Assembly: GCA_965199055.1 (NCBI GenBank)
Contig: CBDAQR010000003.1
Location: 558,001 to 622,000 of the forward strand
From: CBDAQR01 sp965199055
GTDB lineage: Bacteria; Pseudomonadota; Gammaproteobacteria; Pseudomonadales; Halieaceae
Length of the DNA stretch: 64,000 nt
Direction: 5' to 3'
Shown here: positions 34,171-42,932 of the stretch, piece after piece
How the letters are laid out: every line of letters begins with the position of its first letter
Position numbering within the stretch: the first letter of the stretch is position 1
Translations under genes and position numbers: made by a program
Notes under the pieces: generated by a model
Database searches by the model: none
Told to the model about the DNA's origin: nothing
What the model saw: only the letters and a program-made list of their open reading frames with translations

Positions 34171-35267
34171 GCCTCGAACAAGGCCTCGATACGCCGCACC
34201 ACCAGCGCCACATCATCCGGCAGTTCGACGACATCTTTCCTGAACGGCTGACCCGACCATACCGCCATGCCGCGCTCTACCAACAGATTGTGAAAAGCGC
34301 GGAAATCGCGGGTAGCGCAAAGTACTTTAAAGACGTCGAGATAATAGACCCCCCGCGCAACGGCATGCCGGGCCCGGTCGGCGGCCGACTCACAGCGCGG
34401 GTTAAACAGCCAATGTGCCAGCGAGCGACGCCACTGATCAAGACTGCCCAGAGCACCACCGGGCAACGGAAATATCGCCAGCGGCTTATGCAGATAGATA
34501 ACTTCCACCATCATCGAGACACTGTCTCCGGTGACTATGAAGCCGTCTGCGCTGCCCAGCAATGCCTTGTAGGGGTTATCGCTGGCATCACTAGACCACT
34601 CAAATAAAATCGCCTCCGGCGGCAATTCGTTCCTGAGTACCTCGACCACTTCAGGTGTCGTGCGCCGGCTCGTAGTGAGGTATGGCGTGCCACCTAATTC
34701 GTTGATCACCCACTGCGCCGCCGCCACCAGCTCGCGCGCCACCTTGCGATTCATGATAAACGGGTTGGTCTCTCCGCCGATCAGCATGGCAATGAGGGGT
34801 TTGCGTAGGGGCTGTAACCGTTCCTGCCAGGCCTTCGCCTCCAGCTCTACCGCGGCCGGGTCAACCCGCATAAAGGGCAGCGAGGTCGCCTGGAAATTAT
34901 GCATCGGGGGCATCTGGTTCTCGGCACTCGCTACCACTAGTGAGAAATCCAGCATATGGCCCGAGGGCTTGCCGACCAGCACGATGCGTGTCTGTCCGCC
35001 GGACTGTTCTCGCACCCATAGCGCCACCATGGAAGGTCGCCTGCCAACGGTGATTATAAGATCGGGCCAGGGGCCCTCCAGCGTATCTGATTGCGAGAGA
35101 TCGAGGTGATCCAGGGACGGGCGATAGCGCGGCTTGCCCAGCACCCACTCCGGCTTCATATGCACATACTTGTGCTCCACCGGCCAGCCCAGCGCCTCCA
35201 CGATGGTGTCGACCTGGCCATTATCGCCACGCTTATCGCTGAGAATGACCCAGGTGGTCGGCGTCAC
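34167..35267 (-). CDS. ELM1/DUF1022-family protein, paralogue B
   Basis: 366 aa, GTG start directly after the stop of sulfotransferase D (TGAGTG). Family signatures: GDNGQVDTIVEALGWPVEHKY, PWPDLIITVGRRPSMVALWV, VLVGKPSGHMLDFSLVV, IVTGDSVSMMVEVIYLHKPLAIF. It is the most diverged of the three paralogues, losing the RRNEP and TTPQY boxes seen in A and C. Co-transcribed with a sulfotransferase, which supports a shared pathway. Confidence 0.75.
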   Translation of the reverse strand: MTPTTWVILSDKRGDNGQVDTIVEALGWPVEHKYVHMKPEWVLGKPRYRPSLDHLDLSQSDTLEGPWPDLIITVGRRPSMVALWVREQSGGQTRIVLVGKPSGHMLDFSLVVASAENQMPPMHNFQATSLPFMRVDPAAVELEAKAWQERLQPLRKPLIAMLIGGETNPFIMNRKVARELVAAAQWVINELGGTPYLTTSRRTTPEVVEVLRNELPPEAILFEWSSDASDNPYKALLGSADGFIVTGDSVSMMVEVIYLHKPLAIFPLPGGALGSLDQWRRSLAHWLFNPRCESAADRARHAVARGVYYLDVFKVLCATRDFRAFHNLLVERGMAVWSGQPFRKDVVELPDDVALVVRRIEALFEA

Positions 35268-36209
35268 TCAGCCCTCCGCGGGTTCACGGCAATAGCCCAG
35301 CTCCGGCGCAATCCGATCGCGCACCAGCGTTTCCAGCTCCGCCACCTGCTCGGCGTCGAAATCTTCGCGGTAGCCACCTACTTTTCCGCGTCGCACCTTG
35401 AAGGTAGACGGGTCATTGGCATTAACCAGCTTCATGCCGCCCTGCTTGAAGGTGCCACTGGTTTCAAGTTTCTGTAGGTTATCGAAGGAGCCCCACTCGA
35501 CCGCCTGACGAATCTCATCCTCAGAAAAATCCTCACCCATCAGACGAGTAATCCGGTGTAGGGTCGGTATCGGCTGCTCTCGCAGCTCCTCATATTTGAT
35601 CAGGGTACCCTGCTCAAGTTCTGCGATATTCCTGGCCCAGGTGTTTTGGTATTCAATCAGAAACTCGAGCCCTATATCGGAGTGACGCACAAATTCCCAC
35701 ATCTGCACCGTGCGTCGATCGATGGGACGGGCTATCGAATGATTGATGAGCTCCTGCTTCGCCGCGGACTGACGCTTGGTGAACTGGTGATACCAGGAAA
35801 CCGCGATATCAATCGGATTGCGAGCAAGAAATATAACTGGCTTATGCCGCAATGGATTATCGACCGCACCAACACTCAATAACTTGCCCACTTCCTGCTC
35901 ATAGCTGTAGCAGCCATTGGTTGCCGCAAGGCGCGGTATTTCCGGAATCTTGCGGGCAAATTCGTCGGTGTTGATCAGCTTCGATTCGGGCAGGTCATAA
36001 CGCAGCTGATACAGCCGCGAAATCATGACCTTCAACCAGGTGTTACCGCTCTTGGGATGACCGATGATCAGAAACCCAGCCTTGTGCGCCTTTGCCAGCT
36101 CGAGTGCGGCAAGATGTTTGCGTCGCACCGCGACACGTGTATTGGCCGGCAGCAATTGAGTGGGGGCGATGATCAATGCTTTTTTGACGCCATCGCTCAG
36201 ATTAAACAT
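35268..36209 (-). CDS. PAPS-dependent sulfotransferase D (diverged)
   Basis: 313 aa from ATG 36209 (MFNLSDGVKKAL); an upstream in-frame extension to 36341 is unsupported. Motifs: GHPKSGNTWLKVMI, LARNPIDIAVSWYHQF, LIKYEELREQP, RRGKVGGYREDF. Sequence is clearly apart from the A-C set, so it likely has a different acceptor. Upstream of ELM1 paralogue B in the same unit; divergent from lptF. Confidence 0.86.
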   Translation of the reverse strand: MFNLSDGVKKALIIAPTQLLPANTRVAVRRKHLAALELAKAHKAGFLIIGHPKSGNTWLKVMISRLYQLRYDLPESKLINTDEFARKIPEIPRLAATNGCYSYEQEVGKLLSVGAVDNPLRHKPVIFLARNPIDIAVSWYHQFTKRQSAAKQELINHSIARPIDRRTVQMWEFVRHSDIGLEFLIEYQNTWARNIAELEQGTLIKYEELREQPIPTLHRITRLMGEDFSEDEIRQAVEWGSFDNLQKLETSGTFKQGGMKLVNANDPSTFKVRRGKVGGYREDFDAEQVAELETLVRDRIAPELGYCREPAEG

Positions 36210-36344
36210 GGAGAAGTCTGCACATGAAAGGAGTGAATCCGGGGGCCATTCAGAAAGCGCGCAATTATGCTCCAAGCGCAGCAAAATAACCAGTTGCGGG
36301 ATCCCTGGGTTACAATGCCCGTCGCGCACGCTGCAAGGCACCCA

Positions 36345-37412
36345 ATGATCATAGACCGTTACATCAGTACCGAAATCGTCCGTCCGTTTTTCACTGGGCT
36401 CGGACTTCTGGTATTGGTTTTCGTCGGTTACTCAGCGGCCAAGCAACTGACGCTGGCAGCTTCCGGCCAGATCGACATGCTGACAGCATTCCAGTTGGTG
36501 GGGCTAAACACCTTGATAACGCTGGAGGTGCTCATGCCTTCGGCCCTGTTTTTCTCGGTGCTGGCCGCAGTGGGACGCCTGTATCGCGATGCAGAGATGA
36601 ATGCGATGTACGCGGCTGGCATTTCGCGGGCGCGCATCCTGGAATCGGTGTTCAAGCTGGCGCTACTGGTGGCAGTGATTACTGGCGCCATCTCCATCGA
36701 AGGCCGCCCCTGGGCCTACCGGGTCAGCTACCAACTTGAGGCCCAGGCCGCCGCTGAGTTTGATCTCAAGAAAATGGCCACGGGCGAATTCGTCACCATC
36801 GAGGGCAGTGACTACACCTTTATCGCCAGTGACATCGATGTGGGCCAAGGTTTGCATCGCGGTGTATTTCTGCAGAAGGATCATCGCGAGGGGAGCCGCT
36901 CCGAGCTTATTGTAGCCGAAGCGGCTTCACTACCCGTTCTAAACCCCGGCGAGCCGCTGACCGCCGAATTTTACAATGGCTACAACTACCTGCTTGATAA
37001 CCGTGAGCGGCGCGATATCACCATGCAGTTCAAACGTATGACTATCCACCTTGAGAACCAGGAAGCCGTGGAGCAGTACAGACGCAAGGCGGAGACCACC
37101 AGTAACCTGGCGCAATCTGATCGACCCAAGGATATCGCTGAGTACCAGTGGCGTATCACGACACCGCTAGCCACCATCTTACTCGCCCTTGTGGCGGTGC
37201 CGCTGGCACGCTCCAGCCCCAGAGAGCCCAGGTTTCGCAGTTTCTTCATTGCTCTGGGTGTTTACATCGCCCTGTTCAGCCTTACCAGCATGATGCGAAC
37301 CTGGATCGAGCAGGAGACCCTGCCACGATTCCCGGGGCTGTGGACCTCCTACATCGTCACCGCCATCGTGCTGGTCCTGTTGGTCAACCCTCCGCGGCTG
37401 AGGAGACGCTAG
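36345..37412 (+). CDS. lptF: LptF, LPS-export ABC permease
   Basis: Inner-membrane permease that, with LptG and two LptB, extracts LPS to the periplasmic bridge. 355 aa from MIIDRYISTEIVRPF, with three N-terminal and three C-terminal membrane segments around a periplasmic beta-jellyroll domain (about 130-265). In Pseudomonas and E. coli lptFG lie beside pepA; here the flanks are a sulfotransferase and an ABC exporter. TAGTG coupling to lptG. Confidence 0.95.
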   Translation: MIIDRYISTEIVRPFFTGLGLLVLVFVGYSAAKQLTLAASGQIDMLTAFQLVGLNTLITLEVLMPSALFFSVLAAVGRLYRDAEMNAMYAAGISRARILESVFKLALLVAVITGAISIEGRPWAYRVSYQLEAQAAAEFDLKKMATGEFVTIEGSDYTFIASDIDVGQGLHRGVFLQKDHREGSRSELIVAEAASLPVLNPGEPLTAEFYNGYNYLLDNRERRDITMQFKRMTIHLENQEAVEQYRRKAETTSNLAQSDRPKDIAEYQWRITTPLATILLALVAVPLARSSPREPRFRSFFIALGVYIALFSLTSMMRTWIEQETLPRFPGLWTSYIVTAIVLVLLVNPPRLRRR

Positions 37413-38485
37413 TGAGCATATTGCAGCGTTATGTCGCCATGAGCCTGGTGCGGGGCTGGCTCCTCGTATTGCTGGTATTGGGGTCAGTCTTCGGCCTACT
37501 GGGTTTTATCCAGGAGTTGGATCACACGCGCTTCGATTACGATGCGTTGGCGGTTGCACGCTACACACTCTTTACCCTGCCGCAGCAATTGGTATCGTTG
37601 GCGCCTGTTATCGCCCTGTTGGGCAGCATCGTCGCCCTGGCGAATCTGGACAAGTCCAACGAGCTCACCATCATGAGCTGCGCCGGCATTCCCTTTAAGC
37701 AGCTGGTGGCGGCTATTAGCCTGCCCACTATTCTGCTCATGGTCTCGCTCTGGGCCAGCATGGAATATCTTACTGCACCGCTTCATCAAAACGCCGAGAG
37801 CCAGCGGCAGGCCCTGCGCTTTCGCAATGACGTGCGTATACCCGATGGTGGCGTGTGGTCGCGTCACGACAATCGCTACATTCACCTGGGCAAAATGCTG
37901 GAGGGTGGCATTCCCGGCGATATCGATCTCTACGAGTTCAATAACGATGGCAGCCTGCAGCTGTCCCTGCACGCCACCACCGCAGAGGTAAGCAATGACC
38001 GCGTATGGCGCTTCAAAGGCGTGCGCAAAAAAGAGTTAGTCGATGGGCAGTTAGAAACCCAGCGGCTCGCTGAACTGGAGATCGACAACCTCTGGGCTGC
38101 CAACGAACTCCCCACCCTGACGCTGTCCAGCGACAGCATGACGCTCTCGGTCTTGCGCAGTTACAGCCAGTATCTGGCCAAGAACGGCCAGCCGGCAACG
38201 CACTACATAAATACTTTCTGGCAAAGGCTGGCGATGCCCCTGACGGTGGCGGCGATGGTCCTGCTAGCCACGCCCATTAGTGCCAGTCTGGGTTCCCGTC
38301 GCGATCGCAACTTTGGTGTGAACATGGCTATTGGCGCGCTGGCAGGCATTTTGTTCTATCTGGGCGCGCAGATCATTTTTGCTTTAGGCCAGTTATTGCA
38401 ACTTAACGTAGTGCTGGTCGCATTCAGCCCGGCGCTGATCGTTTTCTGCATCGCGCTAAGCCTGATGCGCAAACTGCGCTGGTAA
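37412..38485 (+). CDS. lptG: LptG, LPS-export ABC permease
   Basis: Partner of LptF. 357 aa from GTG 37412, which has AGGAG six nt upstream and overlaps the lptF stop; the longer open frame (to 37148) lies inside lptF. Same topology as LptF. The periplasmic N-terminal edge strand that normally receives LptC should lie in the jellyroll (about 140-260), relevant because lptC is absent from its usual locus. Confidence 0.94.
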   Translation: MSILQRYVAMSLVRGWLLVLLVLGSVFGLLGFIQELDHTRFDYDALAVARYTLFTLPQQLVSLAPVIALLGSIVALANLDKSNELTIMSCAGIPFKQLVAAISLPTILLMVSLWASMEYLTAPLHQNAESQRQALRFRNDVRIPDGGVWSRHDNRYIHLGKMLEGGIPGDIDLYEFNNDGSLQLSLHATTAEVSNDRVWRFKGVRKKELVDGQLETQRLAELEIDNLWAANELPTLTLSSDSMTLSVLRSYSQYLAKNGQPATHYINTFWQRLAMPLTVAAMVLLATPISASLGSRRDRNFGVNMAIGALAGILFYLGAQIIFALGQLLQLNVVLVAFSPALIVFCIALSLMRKLRW

Positions 38486-38568
38486 TAATGCACCCCCCTG
38501 TCGATTGTGCATCCACCCACCACTGGGCATAATCCAGCGCTGCTAACTTACCCGCCAGGACTCCATTC

Positions 38569-40314
38569 ATGCGCCTGATGGCCAGCTTTTTCCGCGCCTA
38601 CCGAGTACCGACAATACTGATGTTGTTGGCGCTACTGCTGTCGGGCGTTGCAGAGGGCATTGGCCTGTCAGCACTGCTACCGCTGCTCAATATTGCACTG
38701 GGACCTGATGCTGCCGCTGGCATACCCGGCCTGCCCACGGGAGAGATGAGTGGTTTCGAAGCCACCGTACTTTCCATACTCGACGACCTGGGTATCGCGC
38801 CAACGCTAGGCAATATGCTCTGGATTATTGTCGCCGGGGTAGCCCTAAAATGCGTGTTTTTATTGATTGCGCAGCGACAGGTCGGATACACCGCCGCACA
38901 GGTCGGCACCGATCTGCGACTCGACATGTTACGGGCGGTGTTGCGCAGTCGCTGGGAGTACTTTTTGCACCAACCGGTCGGCAAACTCACCAACTCGCTG
39001 GCCACCGAGGCGCAGCGCTCCTCCGCCTCTTTCGTTCATGGTGCAACGGCCATCACCTACCTCATTCAAGCCATCATCTATGGAGGCGTGGCGTTCGCGC
39101 TGTCCTGGAAAGCGTCGCTGGCCGCCATCGGCGCGGGCGCTATCGTGATCGGCTTGTCACATTTTCTGGTCATGATCACGCGTCGCGCCGGCAAGAAACA
39201 AACCAATCTGTTGACCTCGCTGATGTCAAACCTCACCGACACCCTGCAGTCGGTAAAACCGCTCAAGGCCATGGCGCGGGAACACCTCGCCGATTCCGTG
39301 CTGGCGCACGAGACCACGCGCCTCAACAAAGCACTGCGCAAGCAGGTACTCAGCGCCGCGATGCTCGACTCAGCACAGGAACTGATGTTCACCCTGTTCA
39401 TCTGCCTGGGCGTCTATGTCGCTATCGTGGTTTACGGTATGGGATTGCCCACCGTGATGGTGCTTGTGGTCGCGCTCGGACGCGGCTTCGCCTTTCTTGG
39501 CAAGGTGCAGAAGCAATACCAGAAGCTGGTGCAGGGCGAGAGCGCCTACTGGGCCATGAAGAACTCAATCGCCGAGGCCATGGAGGCGGAAGAACCGCTG
39601 GCCGGCGGACGCGCACCGAGTTTCGATCAATCTGTTCGCTTCCGCGATGTCCATTTTGACTATGACCAGCAGCACCCGGTTTTCAATGGTCTGGACTTCG
39701 AATTCAAGGCTGGCTCCTTGACAACATTGATAGGTCCCTCCGGCGCGGGCAAGACGACTATTATCGATCTTACGATTGGTCTGTTGCGGCCCGATAGCGG
39801 GGCGGTGGAATTGGATGGTACGCCGCTGCAGGAGATCGATATCAAGGCGTGGCGGGGAATGATTGGCTATGTACCACAAGATACCGTTCTTCTGCACGAC
39901 AGCATTTTGCACAATGTAACGCTTGGCGACGCCGCTTTGTCCGAGCAGCAGGCGGAGCGAGCACTGCGCGCCGCCGGGGCCTGGGAGTTCGTAAGCCGCT
40001 TGCCCGCGGGCCTGGATACGATCGTTGGAGAACGCGGTGGCAAGTTGTCCGGGGGGCAGCGGCAACGCATAGTGATTGCTCGCGCTCTGGTCAATGAACC
40101 ACGGCTACTTATTCTCGATGAAGCCACCAGCGCGCTTGACCCGGAAAGCGAAGCGGCGGTGCGGCAGACGATGGAACGTCTCAAGGGAGAACTCAGCATA
40201 CTGGCCATCTCCCACAATAAAGCCATGGTACAGGCTGCTGATCATGTCTATCAGCTCAGTGGCGGCCGCGCGGAAAAACTGGACGGCGCCAGTCACGCGG
40301 AGCTCGCCAAGTAG
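38569..40314 (+). CDS. ABC exporter, fused permease-ATPase (flippase-like)
   Basis: 581-aa half-transporter: membrane domain (about 1-330) opening GVAEGIGLSALLPLLNI, then an ATPase with Walker A GPSGAGKTT, signature LSGGQRQR, Walker B LLILDEATSALD and the switch His in ISHN. The membrane domain resembles lipid-linked-oligosaccharide or lipid flippases such as PglK/MsbA. Placed between lptG and an ELM1 gene, it may flip a sphingolipid or a lipid-linked glycan made here; substrate is inference. Confidence 0.85.
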   Translation: MRLMASFFRAYRVPTILMLLALLLSGVAEGIGLSALLPLLNIALGPDAAAGIPGLPTGEMSGFEATVLSILDDLGIAPTLGNMLWIIVAGVALKCVFLLIAQRQVGYTAAQVGTDLRLDMLRAVLRSRWEYFLHQPVGKLTNSLATEAQRSSASFVHGATAITYLIQAIIYGGVAFALSWKASLAAIGAGAIVIGLSHFLVMITRRAGKKQTNLLTSLMSNLTDTLQSVKPLKAMAREHLADSVLAHETTRLNKALRKQVLSAAMLDSAQELMFTLFICLGVYVAIVVYGMGLPTVMVLVVALGRGFAFLGKVQKQYQKLVQGESAYWAMKNSIAEAMEAEEPLAGGRAPSFDQSVRFRDVHFDYDQQHPVFNGLDFEFKAGSLTTLIGPSGAGKTTIIDLTIGLLRPDSGAVELDGTPLQEIDIKAWRGMIGYVPQDTVLLHDSILHNVTLGDAALSEQQAERALRAAGAWEFVSRLPAGLDTIVGERGGKLSGGQRQRIVIARALVNEPRLLILDEATSALDPESEAAVRQTMERLKGELSILAISHNKAMVQAADHVYQLSGGRAEKLDGASHAELAK

Positions 40315-41367
40315 TTACTGCTGCTCGAGCAGCTCACGCACCTTTGCCAACGCGCGCACCATGTCCGGATTTTCCGGCAGCGGCGGCGGAATGGCTGGCA
40401 GAGGCGCATCGCCCAGCCAATTCGCAATGCCGCGCTGCACCAGTTCACGATGGACCAGCGTGATATCGCGGCTGAGTCGATCCCACAGATGGTTCTGCAT
40501 GGCACTGTAAAGTGCACCGCCCAAGCGAAAATCACGCTGCACCGCCTGATCCTCCCGCATACCGCCGATATCAAACATCTGCACCGGTTTACCGGTCGCG
40601 CAAGCTTCGGAAATCATGGCAATGCTGTCTGCCGTTACGATGAAGCGATCAGCTTTGACGAGCATACCAAGATAGGGATTCTGCTTGTCATCGGGCCGCC
40701 AGGGATAAAAAAATGAAGGCACCGAAATGGCATTGCGCAAACTGTCCACCGCCGCCTTGGCAGTGCGCGAACTGGTTGTGACGAGTAATGAACCGCCGAT
40801 GCTACTGGCCAATTCGGAGGCCTGCTCACCCAATCGGCGAGCCGCTTTGGCGCCCAGGGTATAGGGCCCGCTGTCGCCACCGACGATAACCGCCACATAT
40901 GGGGCGGGTAAGCCCGCAGTAATCGCATTGTGTTCTTCGGCGGCATCCAATAGGCGTTGCCGCGTGACGCTATGTAGTGTCAGCAAATTCTGCACAACAT
41001 TCGATCGCTCCGGCACTCGATACTGGGGAGTCGTAATCACAGCGTCGAAGCTATCCAGGCGCCCCCAGGGGCGCCCCACGTGAACATAGCGCGTGTGGCC
41101 ACCCGATTGGTCTCTAATCCAGCGACATACGGGCTCATTGCGTACCCCACAGCTGACTATGAGATCCGGCCACGGAGGACGTATCTGCAAGCGCCCCGCG
41201 AGAGATAACCCGCGCACGGAATTGCGGCCGAGGACATGGGGTAAAACGACCGTCTTGTCATAATTCAGAGATTTCGTCTCATAGGGCCAGCCGAGGGCGT
41301 CTACGAGAGCGCGCACCTGGCCACGCTCTCCCGCCCTGTAGGCATCTATCAACCAAATCACTGGCAT
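40315..41367 (-). CDS. ELM1/DUF1022-family protein, paralogue C
   Basis: 350 aa from ATG 41367 (MPVIWLIDAYRAGERGQ), with GGAAG 8 nt upstream. Signatures: GQVRALVDALGWPYE, PPWPDLIVSCGVRNEPVCRWI, VHVGRPWGRLDSFDAVITTPQY, FIVTADSIAMISEACATGKPVQMF. Closest to paralogue A. It abuts the ABC exporter with no spacer and diverges from the sphingolipid-pathway ACP gene. Confidence 0.78.
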   Translation of the reverse strand: MPVIWLIDAYRAGERGQVRALVDALGWPYETKSLNYDKTVVLPHVLGRNSVRGLSLAGRLQIRPPWPDLIVSCGVRNEPVCRWIRDQSGGHTRYVHVGRPWGRLDSFDAVITTPQYRVPERSNVVQNLLTLHSVTRQRLLDAAEEHNAITAGLPAPYVAVIVGGDSGPYTLGAKAARRLGEQASELASSIGGSLLVTTSSRTAKAAVDSLRNAISVPSFFYPWRPDDKQNPYLGMLVKADRFIVTADSIAMISEACATGKPVQMFDIGGMREDQAVQRDFRLGGALYSAMQNHLWDRLSRDITLVHRELVQRGIANWLGDAPLPAIPPPLPENPDMVRALAKVRELLEQQ

Positions 41368-41385
41368 TGGCAAACTTCCGTGGTT

Positions 41386-41409
41386 ATAGTTCCGGCTTTT
41401 GGAATCTAT
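41386..41409. promoter_or_regulatory. Imperfect palindrome in the ELM1-C / ACP divergent promoter
   Basis: ATAGTTCC (41386-41393) and GGAATCTAT (41401-41409) form a dyad with one bulged base and a 7-nt centre. It lies in the 75-nt gap that must hold promoters for both directions, and TATAGA (41407-41412) could be the plus-strand -10. A repressor or activator site is plausible. Confidence 0.35.
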
Positions 41410-41442
41410 AGACTTGGCCGGGACGGCGCAAGGACACAAGAC

Positions 41443-41685
41443 ATGGCGGATTACCAAGAATACCTCGATTTTATGTTCGAGGCGCTCACAGACCTAAACC
41501 GGAAACAGGTAGAGCTGACGGCAACGACCGACCTGGTCGCAGACCTCGGCCTCAGTTCTCTGGAAGTCATGGAGTTTATCGAAAAGATCGAAGACCATTT
41601 CGATATCTCTATCCCTCTCAACATACTGCCGGACGTCAACACTATTGGTGAACTGGCGGCAAAAGTTGTGGAACTCAACACCTGA
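41443..41685 (+). CDS. Acyl carrier protein, probably for sphingolipid synthesis
   Basis: 80-aa acidic four-helix carrier protein. The phosphopantetheine attachment site reads DLGLSSLEVMEF, with Ser39 in the position of the DSL serine (the usual Asp is Ser here). It lies 44 nt upstream of serine palmitoyltransferase, the arrangement reported for the Caulobacter sphingolipid operon, where a dedicated ACP delivers the acyl chain. Distinct from housekeeping AcpP, which normally sits in a fab cluster. Confidence 0.85.
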   Translation: MADYQEYLDFMFEALTDLNRKQVELTATTDLVADLGLSSLEVMEFIEKIEDHFDISIPLNILPDVNTIGELAAKVVELNT

Positions 41686-41729
41686 CGCCGGGTCCCAGAC
41701 TGGACACCCCTTACAGCGAAGCCCTGCAC

Positions 41730-42932
41730 ATGCTCTTCGACAAATTTAAAACCATGGCCGACTTTCAGGCCGAGTTGGCGCAAAGAGAGGTTACTCCCTT
41801 TGGCGCCGTGACTGAGAAAATCCTGTCGGCGACTACCGGTATCGTCGAGGGTCATGAGGTTATTCTGGCCGGCACTAACAACTACCTGGGCCTGTCCTAC
41901 GACGAGCGCTGTATCGACGCGGCACAGCAAGCTGCGGCGCACTGGGGAACAGGCACTACCGGATCCAGACTCGCCAATGGCAGCTTCGCCGAGCACCAGG
42001 CACTCGAACGCGAAATCGCCGACTTCTACGGGGTTGGCAACGCGATCTGTTTTTCTACGGGCTATTTGGCAACGATGGGCATGTGCGCGACCCTCGCCGG
42101 TCCAGGCGATGTCATACTGCTCGATGCCGACAGCCACGCCAGCATCTACTCCGGCGTACAGCTCAGCGGCGCGGAGATCATACGCTTCAAGCACAGCAAC
42201 CCGGACGACCTCGCCAAGCGCATGCGCCGGCTGGGCGATAGAGCCGGTCAGGCTCTGATCATTGCCGAAGGCATATATTCGATGCTGGGCGATGTCGCAC
42301 CGCTGCAGGAAATCGCCGCCGTTAAGCGCGAGTATGGCGGCTACCTACTCGTGGATGAAGCGCACTCGATGGGTGCATTTGGTGAGTCTGGTCGCGGCGC
42401 GGCCCAGGCTGCCGGCGTGGAAGACGATGTCGACTTCATCGTCGGAACCTTCAGTAAGAGCCTGGGTTCCATTGGAGGCTTCTGTGTGAGCCCCCACGAC
42501 GAACTGGAAGCAATTCGCTTTTGTATCAAAGCCTACATCTTCACTGCCTCATCATCGCCCTCGGTGGTCGCATCCACTCGCAGGGCCCTGCAGATCATTC
42601 GTGAGGAACCGGAGCGGCGCGAACGACTCTGGGAAAACGCGAATCGCCTATACGCTGGCCTCGGTCAGCTTGGCTTACCGCTAGGACCTACTCCCAGCCC
42701 GGTCGTGGCGGTGGAGTTCGATGATCGCTCAGCGGCCATCGACAGTTGGAAGCAATTGCTGCACAACGGCGTCTACGTCAATCTGGTCATTCCGCCGGCC
42801 TCACCATCGACCAACTTTCTATTGCGTAATAGCGTGAGCGCCGCGCACAGCAGCGACCAGATCGATAAGATCATTGCCGGCTATGCGGACCTCGTGGAGG
42901 CGGGACTCATCCGACCGGTTCAGGCCGCTTAA
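41730..42932 (+). CDS. spt: Serine palmitoyltransferase (alpha-oxoamine synthase)
   Basis: PLP enzyme that condenses an acyl thioester with serine to 3-ketosphinganine, the first step of sphingolipid synthesis. 400 aa, with AGTNNYLGLSYD, GTGTTGSRLANGSF, VDEAHSMGAFGESGRG, and PLP lysine 243 in GTFSKSLGSIGG. These motifs are shared with BioF, Kbl and HemA; the Spt call rests on the adjoining ACP, ceramide synthase and reductase genes and the lack of biotin genes. TAATG overlap with murA. Confidence 0.85.
   Translation: MLFDKFKTMADFQAELAQREVTPFGAVTEKILSATTGIVEGHEVILAGTNNYLGLSYDERCIDAAQQAAAHWGTGTTGSRLANGSFAEHQALEREIADFYGVGNAICFSTGYLATMGMCATLAGPGDVILLDADSHASIYSGVQLSGAEIIRFKHSNPDDLAKRMRRLGDRAGQALIIAEGIYSMLGDVAPLQEIAAVKREYGGYLLVDEAHSMGAFGESGRGAAQAAGVEDDVDFIVGTFSKSLGSIGGFCVSPHDELEAIRFCIKAYIFTASSSPSVVASTRRALQIIREEPERRERLWENANRLYAGLGQLGLPLGPTPSPVVAVEFDDRSAAIDSWKQLLHNGVYVNLVIPPASPSTNFLLRNSVSAAHSSDQIDKIIAGYADLVEAGLIRPVQAA

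Noticed and set aside
20157..41367. Glycan/sulfation region as a recent genomic island
   Set aside because: No tRNA, integrase, transposase or direct-repeat boundary seen, and lptFG are embedded in it.
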